The notes under the pieces: generated by a model
Told to the model about the DNA's origin: nothing
Seen by the model: only the letters and a program-made list of their open reading frames with translations
Databases searched by the model: none
Source of the DNA: Macrobrachium rosenbergii
Taxonomy: Eukaryota > Arthropoda > Malacostraca > Decapoda > Palaemonidae
Direction of reading: 5' to 3'
Assembly: GCF_040412425.1 (NCBI RefSeq)
Contig: NC_089783.1
Coordinates: 43,606,125 to 43,670,124, forward strand
Length of the DNA: 64,000 nucleotides
Shown: positions 1 through 10,510 of the stretch, piece by piece
Numbering within the stretch: position 1 is the stretch's first letter
Layout: each line of letters begins with the position of its first letter
Translations under genes and position numbers: made by a program

Positions 1-405
1 TTAGATTGTTGTAGACCAGGAATTTTAGGTTCTCCAGATTTTGATCCAAAGCGAATGGGAAGATGTGAATGTGATGGACACAGACAAGATGTTGATTCTG
101 TCAAGAAGTTGTACAACGACCTTAAAGTTGTTTTTTCAAATCTTATATTGCGAACCCATGCTTCCTCACATGTGCAGTTTCTCTTATTTTATATTATATC
201 ACTTCGACCTGGACTTTTACCATTTTTTGCAGATTTTCTAATTAATAACAAGTTTAAAGACATCAATACCTCAGTATGTATACGGAAGAATGCTATGGCC
301 TACATTGGTAGTCTGCTTGCTAGAGGAAACCACATTACTCTTCTAGATGTACATGCGTGTTTAGAATCTATAAGGGATTGGTGCAACGAATACCTAGATG
401 CTCAG
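1..405 (+). CDS. RRN3: RRN3 exon a (partial, left end uncertain)
   Basis: Frame 1 is open from base 1 to 405. Clear RRN3 similarity starts near base 64 (LKVVFSNLILRTHASSHVQF, then YIGSLLARG, ending DWCNEYLDAQ). The exon ends at 405 in phase 0, before the donor gtatgt. Bases 1 to about 60 may be exon or the end of an intron, since several AG dinucleotides precede the aligned part. This is why the left boundary is left open. Confidence 0.85.
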
Positions 406-3400
406 GTATGTATAATTATGATAATTTAATAGTCAGGTCAGATTTTTGGGATATTTTCCTGTAAATACATTGGATGCTACCTTATTCTTGTCTTTAGGAA
501 GGGGCATTACATTTCATATGTGTGATCTCAAGAGAAGGCTCAGACGTATAATACTGTAGTTATTTAATTTTTCATAACTCTTCTAAATGACAGTAATCTG
601 GTTTAAGCTGTATACAGTAATTTTAATTTGTTCTTACTTGAATACAAACCATTAGTCTTTACATGGGAATTACCTTCAGCGCAAGCTGGAGCGGGTTATT
701 CTACACAACAAGGTTGTCCGGTAGTTGCACTACCGATGGAAGAGGCAAGAGGTACCCTCACCACCTCCTTTCTCAAAACTTACTTTTTTCAAAACTAAAT
801 ACTTATTTCTCCAAGAAGACTGAAGCAAATTCAATGAAACTTATAAGTCATCGGGAAAATAATTTTGAGCGCAAATTTTTTTTGCATGTTATTTTTGAAA
901 AGTGATGCCATAAATTTTTTTCAACTGCATATAAATGAACTTAGAGGTTGAATTTCTAAATTTCCCCTTGAGAGAATTTTCTTTATTAGTTGTAGAATAA
1001 GTGGTGAAAATTTGAGACGAATCCCTTCAGTCATGAGGGAGAAACAGTTATTTACTTTATAATGGGGCCTTATGGCGTAGGCGCTTAAAGCATTATTGTT
1101 TTAGATATGTGTCACTAAGTATAACATTGGAATCTTAATAGGCTATGGCACTTCTATTACTGCATCTCACAAAGTGCCTCTCATTCTTCTTGTTTGTGGT
1201 GAGTAAGCCAGCCAATGATTTGTCTTAGGCTGATTGTGGTCTTTATAACCTACAGGCTGTATTCCAGGCGTTAGTATTTCAGTACTACAGCCCTTTCTTT
1301 CATACATATAAATCAGTCTGGTACTATATGATTGTGAATTTTTTTCAGGAAAGATTGCCAGATTGGAATTATGAGGATGATTGTAAATTTTTTTTTTCAG
1401 GAAAGATTGCCAGAACGGAATTATGAGGACTTGATGCTTCATGGTGCTTTTTATTCTGCTTGCCAAACAATGTTTTATGTTTTCACCTTTAGATATAAAC
1501 AGTATACCGAAAGTAAAAAGGGTAAGCACAGGTCACTGCAAAAAGCAGATGGTGCTATTGATGAAAAGATATTTGTTAATATATTGTATTTAGTGTATGT
1601 TTTGTGATAAACAGTATAAGAAAGTAATCCCTGTGAATAACATGGAAATCAGACAAATTAGGGTGAGGCATACCTTCCTGCCCTGTTAGGTGAATGTAAA
1701 TACTGTATCATTAATGAATTGATGTCACTGATTGTAATTCTTCTTTTTCAGCACTGTCTCTTGCAAGAAGCCTCAACTTTGATAGAATTATTCATAGTAA
1801 ATTAAATCCCTGAATGTTTGTGCTCCAGCTGTTGTAAACAACTTTGCAGCAGTGGCTCACCATTTTCAGGTTGTCTACTGTTATTCGGTTATTGAAAATA
1901 ACAAACGTCTCCAAATCCCAGTTGCTAGAGTTGACGAATACTTAGAACCAGTCACAGTACTTGAATCATTTTTCCCATTCGACCCTTACTTACTGAACAG
2001 GTTAGTAATGCCCAAAGAGTTTTAGTCTTGAATATTGAATTACCTAGACTTTCTTTTTAACAAGGTTTAACCAGAGGAAACAGTTATTGTTAAGGAGCAA
2101 TACACTAGAGGGCACTAAAGATTCTTAAGAATCCCTTGGCATCCAACTGGGTTAAATTCCTCCTTTTACTTTTTATCCAGTCACTTTGCTCCATTGTCAT
2201 GTCTTATTTCAAACCATGTCCATGGGGCAAACCTTAAGTGAGCCTACAGCTGTGACTCTGTGGTCTTGTTAAACTAATTTATGATATTCGTAACTGTAAC
2301 CAGTGAGTAGGATGAAAAGTTAATTACACCATCAGCCTCCCTTGCTTTTCGAGAGCTCTCAGAAGTTAGGGGCATGGATCTGCCTTTTGTTTTTGGGAAG
2401 AGCTTTTAGGTTTTGAGGTAATAAGGGCAGGTGTATGGCATAGTCAGACTACCTTTACTTTATGCTGTTGGAGTGAGATCACTGTCAAGTCCCTAGACAC
2501 ACTCCCTGGGACCTTTGGTGCCTACACAACAGGTTGTGTAGGCACCTGAGCTCCATTTCCTCGAGGGATACAAACATGTATCTTGAATGCTGATGCATAC
2601 ACCTCCATGTTTTGAAAATTATGTTATGGAAGAGTAATATCACAAGTTTAATGAAGCTTTCTGGTGGACATCGTATTGCACGTTTATTTATTATCACCTA
2701 TGGTCTTTCAAGATCCCAAAAAATATTTGGCATAATATTTCCCCCCCCCCGCATGTTTATCGTATAGTTACTTAATTTTAAAAGCTGCTTCTGTAGTTGA
2801 TTTTTATGGTATGTAGCCCAACTGACAGTCATTAACAGTTTTTTTTATGCCTTTACCCTACAACGTTTCCAGTTTTTCATAGCTTGCTCAAGCGGCCATA
2901 TTCCTCTATCATTTTCATGTTGTAATTCCCCCTTTTCTTTTTCGTATAGTTATTGTTAGGCTCCTTTTCCTTAATAATGAGCAGCATGTACAGTATCTAG
3001 GCTTTACCAATTATATAATGCAGTCTGGGGTACTGCTATTGCATGACTTACAGATGATGTTAAGGCATTTTCTGATAATGATAGAGTTTTTGGATACCTT
3101 TTGAATTCTGAGATATTCCATGATATTGAGAAAACTTCATTGAACAAGGAGGCTTCCAATAACAGAGTTGTCCTCCTTGAATTGTTTTCAGTCATGTTGG
3201 AAGTTTTGCTTTTTGCAAGTCAAGCCCATTAATTGTTTTTCCATGCTAGAAACAGGTTGAGTCAGGATCAGAAACTTAGTCCAGATAGTCTGAAATGATG
3301 GAAGATGTTATGCATGTAAAGTTGACTTTCCCTAGGAGATCCTTTTCTACAGATATTATTTGTAAAGTATTTTTCATAGCTGATGTTCCAGAGGAAAGCT

Positions 3401-4782
3401 ATGGTTGTACCTTGCACAAGGGAATTATTTTTCTTTGTTTTCAAATGTAAAGATTAAAGGCAATGAACAAGCCATTCTTACTTTAGAATCATGAGCCATT
3501 CAGTTTGTTTTAAAGTGTTCACCTTCTATTCCAAGTGACAGGTTATTTTCTAGTATTGAAGTAGATGCTGTCATGCTGCCACTGTTTATTTGATGGCCAG
3601 ATTGTGCCAAATTGGATTTTAACCAACAAAGCTCCTGAGAAAACACCTTTGTAAACGATAGGGTAAGATAAATATCTGCTTATCTTGATATCCTGAAAAT
3701 GAATTATGTTCAGGTTGCTTTATCTGATGTACATTAGTACCTCATTTATTGAATGTTGCTAATGCTGAACATTCCTTTTTTGACTGAAATTTTCTAAGAA
3801 ATTTTGTGTTGTTTGTTGAACAAATACTTGTAATTCAACTTGACCGATTGTCTTGTTTACACTTGTACTTGATGTACTTCTGTGTCCTACAAGAAAAACA
3901 AAGGCGATAACCCACATGCTTTTTCCTTCACAGGTATGCACATAAAGTGCAAGCACAATATGTAGTTTAATGATAACCATATTCAACCAAACAAATGAAA
4001 GAATAAAGCATTTCACAATAAAATTTAACATAAAAGATGACCAAAATCATATGTCACTGTACTGGCGCACAGCTGACGTGAAATGGAGGGAGCATTTATA
4101 ATGTTGAGGAGGAGGAGGAGGAGAAAAGACAGTATAATCATTACTGTATGTATTTAAAAGCAGTAACAACACACACAAAAAAAAATAAAAGGGAGTTTCA
4201 CAATAAATTTAACATAATGATACAATATAAAAGTAATCAAATGCAATACAGTAACAATGAAAAATCAAGACTCTTACTTGAGTGAGTGTTTGGGACTGTG
4301 CTGAGTGAGATGGTAGAGAGGAGAGGGAGGGGATGGTGGTGGGTTATTGGTGGGAGACAGTGGTCTGCTTCCCATAGATTTCCCGGCTGTACCACTTGGA
4401 CCAGGCTCTGATGATTTTTCTCTTTCACGGTAAAATACCTATGGAGTGACACCTGTGTTTTACAACTTTTCAGCACTGAAAAAGTAACTCATCCACACAT
4501 CGTGAAACACACTGGCGCCACGTTCAGCTTCTGCGCGCCTTGGATTGTTTGTTTAAATGACTTCCATGTGAAAAGTTTCTTACTGGCATTCTTTAATTAT
4601 TTGTTTGTTGGAAAATCCGTATGTTTGTTGGATTATAATTTCAAATTCCATCGTTTGCCGGCAGTAAGTTGATGTGTTGTGGCATAATTAATCTCTATAC
4701 ACTCAAGATTCAAGTGCAAAAAAATACATTGACAATCATACACGCATCAGGGATTGTTTTCACATTTGCCGGACACTGATTA

Positions 4783-4813
<31 letters not shown>

Positions 4814-6420
4814 TCAACATGCACACACACAGACACACAATCAAACACTCTCTCTCTCTCTCTCTATATATAACTTTTGTACATGATTCATTTACCACAC
4901 ATTACCACAGGTTTCCTTGGGGGATACTGTCTCTCCTCCCGCAATCTTGGCCAGCCGTGTGCCATTTTCACCAAACAGTTCGTAAATTGAATTTTTAGCT
5001 CATACACAGAAACAAAATTTTTCAAAACTTTTACTTCATGTAACATACTATTTTATTACTGTTTTAACTTTGAACACATTAATAATAGAGAAAATTTTAA
5101 AAAGGGGATCTTTTCTGGCGGGCTGGAACGAATATTCTGATTCCCTTTATTTCTTATGGGGAAATTTGTTTCATACTTCGAACAAATTGCATTTTGACTA
5201 GCCTTCCGGAATGGATTAAGTTTGTAGTCCGAGGTACTACTGTACTGTATCTGCAAAATCAAGTTGGTTTGCTTTTTAAGCCTTCATCTGCCAGGGTATT
5301 TAAAGAGAAATTTGATTCTTGGATTCATGGTCTGCGCAGGATCTTCCTGCCTCCAGAGTGGCCTAGAGGACAGTTAAGGTGCATATCACTTACTGCTCAA
5401 GGTGATTTTATAACACCCATACTCAGTACTAAGTGCTCTAGTTTCTTTGTAAGTTGATGGGCATAACTGGTAATGTTTGAATTTTTTTTTAATTACCAAG
5501 AAAACTCAGGCAGAACTGTGAGGCGGCTACTGGTTATCTTGTGGAGCTAATTCAAGCCAAGGACATTCCTCAAGAATTGTCTTTTACAGAACCCAAATCC
5601 TTTAGGCTGTGTTTCTACTTTATTACCTCATCCAGTTTGTTTTTGGATGAACATAGGTCATTAGATTGCAAGGTATTTCAGTGTAACTAGAATTTTAAAC
5701 TGGAATACTATGTGGTAAATCCTGTATGTTGGGGAATGTTTAGGACACAGATATGGTTATATATATGAAATTAGCTGAATGAAAAATCAAAAAAACTGTT
5801 TAGTTTACGTTTTTTGTCATGTTGCCAACTTCAGATTATTGAGAATAGGAAAAGTATATTGTCGCAAACTTTGTAAAGGCCACTGACATACTGGATAATA
5901 CATTATCTAGAGTTAATTTTTTATAGCATTAAAAAAGGCTAAACTATTAAAACAACTAGTGTTACTTCTGTCTTCAGAGAATGTGCTCGTATATTAAAAA
6001 TGTTATCTTAAAAGTTCCCTGAAGAAATTTTGAGTTGTATCTTTTTCCTTGATTTTCAGTCGTAAGTATATTGAAACCAGTTCCATTTATCAAGTTGGTA
6101 GTTTTAATAGATATTAACAATTTCAGTAAATGAAAAAGAGTTTGTTCTTCATAATCTTCAGCATAATATTTGTACAACATATAATGAAATATTGTTATTG
6201 TTACTGATATTGGAACTTCCATTACAGGTCAAAGCTTTATATACAAAACCATTATAGAGAATTTGAAGGTATGCCAGAGAATATGTGTAACAATGAGGGC
6301 ATGGATATAGATGCAGATGGACCAAGGATCATGTCACCAGAATCTTATGATAGTTTATGTGGCATTTCTCCTGGATTTGTAAGGTTCTCAAGATTTAATG
6401 AAGGCGATTTATCTAGTTGA
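1..6420 (+). CDS. RRN3: RRN3 (TIF-IA), RNA polymerase I-specific initiation factor, 3' part, four exons
   Basis: RRN3 bridges RNA polymerase I to the rDNA promoter factor SL1/TIF-IB and is the growth-regulated step of rRNA synthesis in the nucleolus. Four exons can be joined in phase: <1-405, 1401-1521, 1752-2000 and 6228-6420. Recognisable family segments in order are THASSHVQF, YIGSLLARG, LHGAFYSACQ, RSLNFDRIIHSKLNP, FFPFDPYLLNRSK and an acidic Ser/Pro-containing C-terminus, the same order as in the human protein. The gene starts left of the window. Two oddities stand out: a 52-bp duplication of the 3' splice site before the second exon, and a one-base frameshift in the third exon that puts a stop at 1811-1813. 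It may be a functional gene with an assembly error or a decaying copy. Retention of introns argues against a retro-pseudogene. The last intron holds a Tigger remnant. Confidence 0.88.
655..760 (+). mobile_element. Solo DIRS inverted-terminal-repeat fragment in an RRN3 intron
   Basis: Tttacatgggaattaccttcagcgcaagctgg followed by a purine-rich stretch and ccctcacc resembles the left terminal repeat of the element at 53.8 kb (ttacattgggaactacttacagcgcagctgg). Only one terminal repeat is seen, so this is probably a remnant. Confidence 0.55.
1329..1432 (+). repeat. 52-bp tandem duplication containing the RRN3 exon b 3' splice site
   Basis: Two adjacent copies each contain attgt-(a/g)-aa, a T tract (7 T in the first, 10 T in the second), cag, gaaagattgccaga and ggaattatgagga. 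The two AGs end at 1348 and 1400. The first copy carries gattgg where the second has gaacgg. Both copies carry a usable polypyrimidine tract plus AG. Confidence 0.9.
1401..1521 (+). CDS. RRN3: RRN3 exon b
   Basis: Starts after a 10-T tract and cag at 1398-1400, in phase 0 with exon a, and ends at 1521 in phase 1 before gtaagc. It encodes ERLPERNYEDLMLHGAFYSA and FYVFTFRYKQ, matching the human LHGPFYSACQ..FYTFVFRHKQ region. A second, nearly identical acceptor lies 52 bp upstream, and its use would shift the frame. Confidence 0.85.
1752..2000 (+). CDS. RRN3: RRN3 exon c, with frameshift
   Basis: The acceptor is tttttcag at 1744-1751. Phase 1 entry gives ALSLARSLNFDRIIHSKLNP, then TGA at 1811-1813. 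Shifting by one base restores NVCAPAVVNNFAAVAHHFQ and continues to FFPFDPYLLNR at the donor gttagt. The shift lies at the ccctg run 1808-1812, where one base seems to be missing. It may be a sequencing or assembly indel or a real lesion. Confidence 0.82.
2001..4040. other. RRN3 intron sequence, no further gene seen
   Basis: AT-rich intronic DNA with a 10-C run near 2742-2751. No domain or terminal repeat was recognised. Confidence 0.6.
4200..5250 (-). mobile_element. Tigger/pogo-like DNA transposon remnant, C-terminal part
   Basis: On the - strand, broken frames give a Tigger-type C-terminal tail: HDVWMSYFFSAEKL near 4520-4480, then YFTVKEK, EPGPSGTAGKSMGSRPLSP and a Pro/Ser-rich end (about 4440-4260). 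At the far end, 5225-5250 read on the - strand starts tacagtagtacctcgg and continues into an AT-rich sub-terminal with ccccataagaaataa, the usual Tigger/mariner terminal type. The other end is not certain (possibly near 3740). It lies in an RRN3 intron and is inactive. Confidence 0.55.
4783..4866. repeat. (CT)n / (AC)n microsatellites
   Basis: Two (CT)n tracts, at about 4783-4808 and 4848-4865, are separated by an acacacacagacaca stretch. Confidence 0.9.
6228..6420 (+). CDS. RRN3: RRN3 terminal exon
   Basis: The acceptor is ttacag at 6222-6227. Phase 2 entry completes Arg and reads SKLYIQNHYREFEGMPENM, then an acidic stretch and a Ser/Phe-containing tail to TGA at 6418-6420. It corresponds to human RSKKFIDPIYQVWEDM and the acidic C-terminus. 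The intron before it is 4.2 kb. Confidence 0.8.
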
Positions 6421-7560
6421 AACTGTACTATGGTAGGTATATAATTTAATAACACCTGTGATCTATCAAATTTTTGTGGTATATATTCCATGTGTACAAA
6501 CCTTATTTATTATGTGAGAATTTCATGCTTTTATGTTGAATTACACTTCCAAGTATAAAATGTGCTTGCTAATAATTTTACTTTGACTCCAGTCACTAAA
6601 GATTTTGTAAATATGAATTAAGGTTCCATTTGAGATACAAAAAATGAGTTTGTGTAGTCTAAGAGTGATCAGAGTTGTCAGTATGCTCATGTGTGAGGTA
6701 TTCATCTGTAAATTTTTATAACTAACTAAAGATGAGAGGACATGAGATGAAGAATAATTATTTAAGCAAAATTTTACAAAATGGAAAATGCAAGAGTGCA
6801 AGAAAGGAAGTAAAATTTGTTTTAAACAAAAATTCATTAGTGCATACAAAGTGATACAGGTAGCAAGGGGTAGAGATTCAAATTGATGACAAATACTTGC
6901 AGACAGACCTGTATTTAAAACCAGGTTGAAGGTCAGGGGCTTTACAAGCACTTGCCTTCTTCACCTCATGCATTCTAAGCTTTTTATATGCTGGTAGGTC
7001 AGAAAAGCAAGGACTATGATGAACTGCCATGTGCAATAGAGAACTGGTGCTTGCTGTTACCTTCCATCATTGTGCTTGCTTTTGTGGCTAATAGGCAGTA
7101 ACCCAAGGGACATGGTAAAACAAAAAACAGTGATTGCAGTACTACGATGATGAATATGAAGTGTAATGACACATTTACTTACAGTATTACAGTAGCCTAA
7201 TACCTCTTGTTACATCATTTTGCTTTCAAGTGTTTTAGACTTTACAGCGATTTTATTGAAAATAAAAATAGATATACATCACTTTTTGCAACTTGATGTC
7301 ATTTGGTAGTAATTTTACACCATAAAAATACCAAAATTAATTTAAAATTGCAAAATCACAGAAGTAAATGTTAAATTATATTAAATGTTTAATGTATAAT
7401 ATTTTAAAGCTTAAAAATTTGTATTGTCGTATTTACATGATGTTCAGCTATGTGGCAACAAGTGGTTCTGGGCAGTATATGCAAACTTGCATACATTTTA
7501 TTCACAGTTTCATTTGCATTGAATTTATGACCTTAATACTATTTGTTCCCATGGTTTCAA
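6421..7560. other. RRN3 3' flank / possible 3'UTR, nothing else recognised
   Basis: AT-rich sequence without a recognisable domain. Short hydrophobic open frames here look like chance. Confidence 0.5.
7261..7266 (+). promoter_or_regulatory. Candidate RRN3 polyadenylation signal
   Basis: This is the first AATAAA on the + strand after the RRN3 stop, about 840 nt downstream. It is only a hexamer match, in AT-rich DNA. Confidence 0.25.
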
Positions 7561-8520
7561 AGGAAGTCCATACTGCTGAGTGCCAATGGTACCAAACATC
7601 TCGCTACACTTGGAAAGAAAGGTGGCTACGTTAGAACGTCATGAAAAGGTAAAAAGGTTTTTGACATACTTTGTTCTTTTGAGTTGACTCTACCAACACT
7701 ATCAACAGTTGTTCATGATATGGCACAGATTTTAGACCATGTCAAAGATAATACTCCAGGAATGAGGGACACAGTCATCAACAAGAAAAGAGGCAAGAAC
7801 TACCTAGAGTTGGAGCATCTTTCTCTTGAGATGAATGACAGACTAGCTAGCCTATTCCCATAAGCCAGCGGCTGATTCAGGAGCAAGCACTGTTAGAAGT
7901 TTCCTGTTGAGAAAGACAGAGAATTCAAGGGAAGTCGAGATGGTTTTTGCAGTTCAAGCAGTGATACAATCTTCACAACATGAAGGCAATGAGTATCAGC
8001 ATCACAAAGAGGAATGTGAACCAGAGCCACTACACTTCACTGTCAACAAGATGTAGCGGGTCTTGCATGATATGAGATGTGGATCCCAGTGCTGAATCCT
8101 TTGCCAAGATTGTGGCGCATATCAAAATTCAGTTGTTCCATGAAGGATGCATTTGGATGAAAAGAAGAGCAATAAAGTTAGAGCATTCTTGACCAGTTCT
8201 TACAGTGACCCACAAATCCGAAAGAAGATTCAGCCTTTAACATCAGTGTAATTCCACTGGCCCATCGAGCATGTCGATATCACCCATGTAAATATTGTTT
8301 TTGTTTTTTTACTTTCTTTACAAATTATAAATAAGTTTTTGAAAACAGTAAAAATGTTGATTTACTGAACAACTTAATGTATTAATGATGTTATGGGAAT
8401 GCTTAAAGGGTTCAAAGGGTGACTTGATCATTTTTTAAGAAGGTTATTAAATTTGAGTCTCAAGCCTCGAAGCAAATTAATGATGCAAAGTGAGGTATTA
8501 CTAAAGTAAATGCTCATTAT
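7560..8520 (+). mobile_element. Degenerate Tigger/pogo-like transposase remnant
   Basis: Near 7610 the + strand reads KVATLERHEKV, typical of the N-terminal helix-turn-helix region of Tigger proteins. It is followed by STVVHDMAQILDHVKDN and many stops through 8290. At 8465-8510 the sequence gaagcaaattaatgatgcaaagtgaggtatta resembles an inverted Tigger-type terminal (tacctcactttgc on the - strand). It is heavily decayed, and family placement rests on short motifs. Confidence 0.35.
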
Positions 8521-8529
8521 ATTTAATGT

Positions 8530-10137
8530 ACAAGTATTTCACAAAGCACACTCCAGTATTCCTCAGGAATAAGTGTATAACTTATTTATACATAAATAAT
8601 TTTTACATTATATACTTGCATTAGTTTGAAGGATATCTAAACTCATTACATATACTAAATCAAATCATAAAAGTGGAATAGATATTCAAGTTCTTTTGCA
8701 AATTTAAATATAGCTTATGTGTTTTCCTATATTCAGATTTAATACATTCTTGATGCCATTTTTAAAAAGCTTTGGTTAAATTTCTTTGAAGTTTTGGTTA
8801 AATATAGTTCTTTCCTGTTCAAATATTAACCAATCTGTAAAATAACAAGCAGATTACACCTGATGTCATGCTAGCTGGTTTATTAAGAGGAAAAGCTATA
8901 CGTCCTAGTACGTATATCAAAATTAAAATTCTTTGTTATTGTTACCTTATAGTAAAATCCCTAAAAAAGTGTATTCCTACTTGCAATTCATAATGGCTCT
9001 TGTTACCATAAAATGTGTTCAGTCCAATCATTGGAAATTGGTCTTGCTATTTTTATTAATTTTTTTAATTTAACAGAATTGGCTTTTATTTAATAATCTT
9101 AGACCCAGATTCCATTGAATTGGATTAATCATATTTCCTGTACATAGACTGTATACACTTTTGTACAATGAACCATTGTTTTAAAAAGTAAAGAAATGCT
9201 TCAGAATTCCAAGTTAGGACACTAGTGTGTTTGATGGGAAATGACAAATCAGAATTCCCATTAGGAAGCTTTTATTGCTAATTAATGTTAGATTGTTTCT
9301 GACAGAGCTAGTTGTATAGCTTTATTTGAAAAACCATTGTTATTGAATAGTGAGGTCAGTAGTTCAATACTTTTTTTATGTATGGTGTGTGACACTTCAT
9401 TTTTGTGTTCTACCTCTGCTCCTTTATTATTTATTGAGTAATGTTTTTGCATGTAATGTACTGTATTGTTATAAAACAGTTTATTATAAAGACAAAGTAC
9501 TTGAAATAGTATATACTATTCAAGTATTATTGATTGCTAGGGGGGTAAAAAGATGTAAATTTAATTTATTTCAGTGCACCATGAGTTTTCTCATTTTTAC
9601 CTTCTATGTTCTGCTGTTTCAAATTTCAAAAGGAACTCTTTTATCAGAAGGCTCTACATACTTGAAAATTTCCCCCTTTAAGTATAGTATATTATGTCTA
9701 ATCACAAGAATAGTCATTAATAATGATCACATTGTGTTAACTGTCACTTCACGAGTTATGTATAAAGCAGGCATGCACATCCTATCATTACTAAAGGTTA
9801 TTCATATTATCAAGGATTACATTTATTTTTGAGGTTGACTGTTGTATTATTGAACAAAATTGTGTGCAGAAAATCATATTTTGGGGGAATCCACTTGTCA
9901 AAATATAGGATTAAATTTTACATTTGTATTGCTGAATAAATTACTTTTGTTAAAATTGTTTTTTACTAATCTTGATTTTAAAATTTACTTGTAAACTGAT
10001 TTCACTGGAACTTGATCCTGTTACTGGTAAAATGTCCAAGGGAAAATGTAAAAAAAAAAAAAAAAAAAGGCAGAGAAATGAAAATACTAGTAACATAGAC
10101 AATAAGGCTATGGGTAATTACATGAAATTAAAGATAG
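8530..10137. other. AT-rich intergenic DNA
   Basis: No domain, RNA gene or repeat end was recognised apart from an 18-A run near 10051-10068. A 160-residue open frame at 9350-9832 is very hydrophobic and of AT-rich composition, and was judged chance. Confidence 0.5.
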
Positions 10138-10510
10138 AGTTTTACCCATAGGTATACAAACCAAGAGCCTTTCAAGCCTTTCATATATGGAGAAACCGTC
10201 AGTGCAGCTGGATAGTCACTGACCTTGTAAACAAGAGAGCTAAAATGGTGAAGATAGGGGTAGCGGGGGTTACCCAAATTCTCTCTCACACGCCATTCCA
10301 CTTTCCTTCAGCCATCAGGATAGAGCAGGGTGGTTGAGGTGGGTATAGCCTATACAAAGGCTCTGGTTTGTATACCTAGGACAAATACATATTACTTTAA
10401 AAATGTGTTTTGTTACTACAGGGATACAACTATTAGCTTTTTGTATATGGAGACACCCTTTTTGGTGGGGGGGTAAGTCTCAGGTCAAAGAAGACCAAGT
10501 CCCACCAAGA
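10138..10510 (-). mobile_element. Truncated DIRS-like element end (terminal repeat plus internal complementary region)
   Basis: At 10150-10230 lies a terminal-repeat-like block (gtatacaaaccaagagcc, then gtgcagctggatagtcactg). At 10360-10480 the reverse complement of that outer end appears (aaggctctggtttgtatacc), followed by a second outer-end sequence. This is the arrangement seen next to the 3' end of the complete elements. The body is missing, and the next DIRS element starts immediately to the right. Confidence 0.5.

Noticed and set aside
5194..5457. 87-residue open frame in the last RRN3 intron
   Set aside because: It begins inside a Tigger-type terminal. The later part (about 5250-5450) is open but not recognised and has no splice evidence, so it is not called.
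9350..9832. 160-residue open frame on the + strand
   Set aside because: Very hydrophobic, Tyr/Leu/Ile-rich reading typical of AT-rich non-coding DNA. No domain, no splice context and no similarity I recognise.
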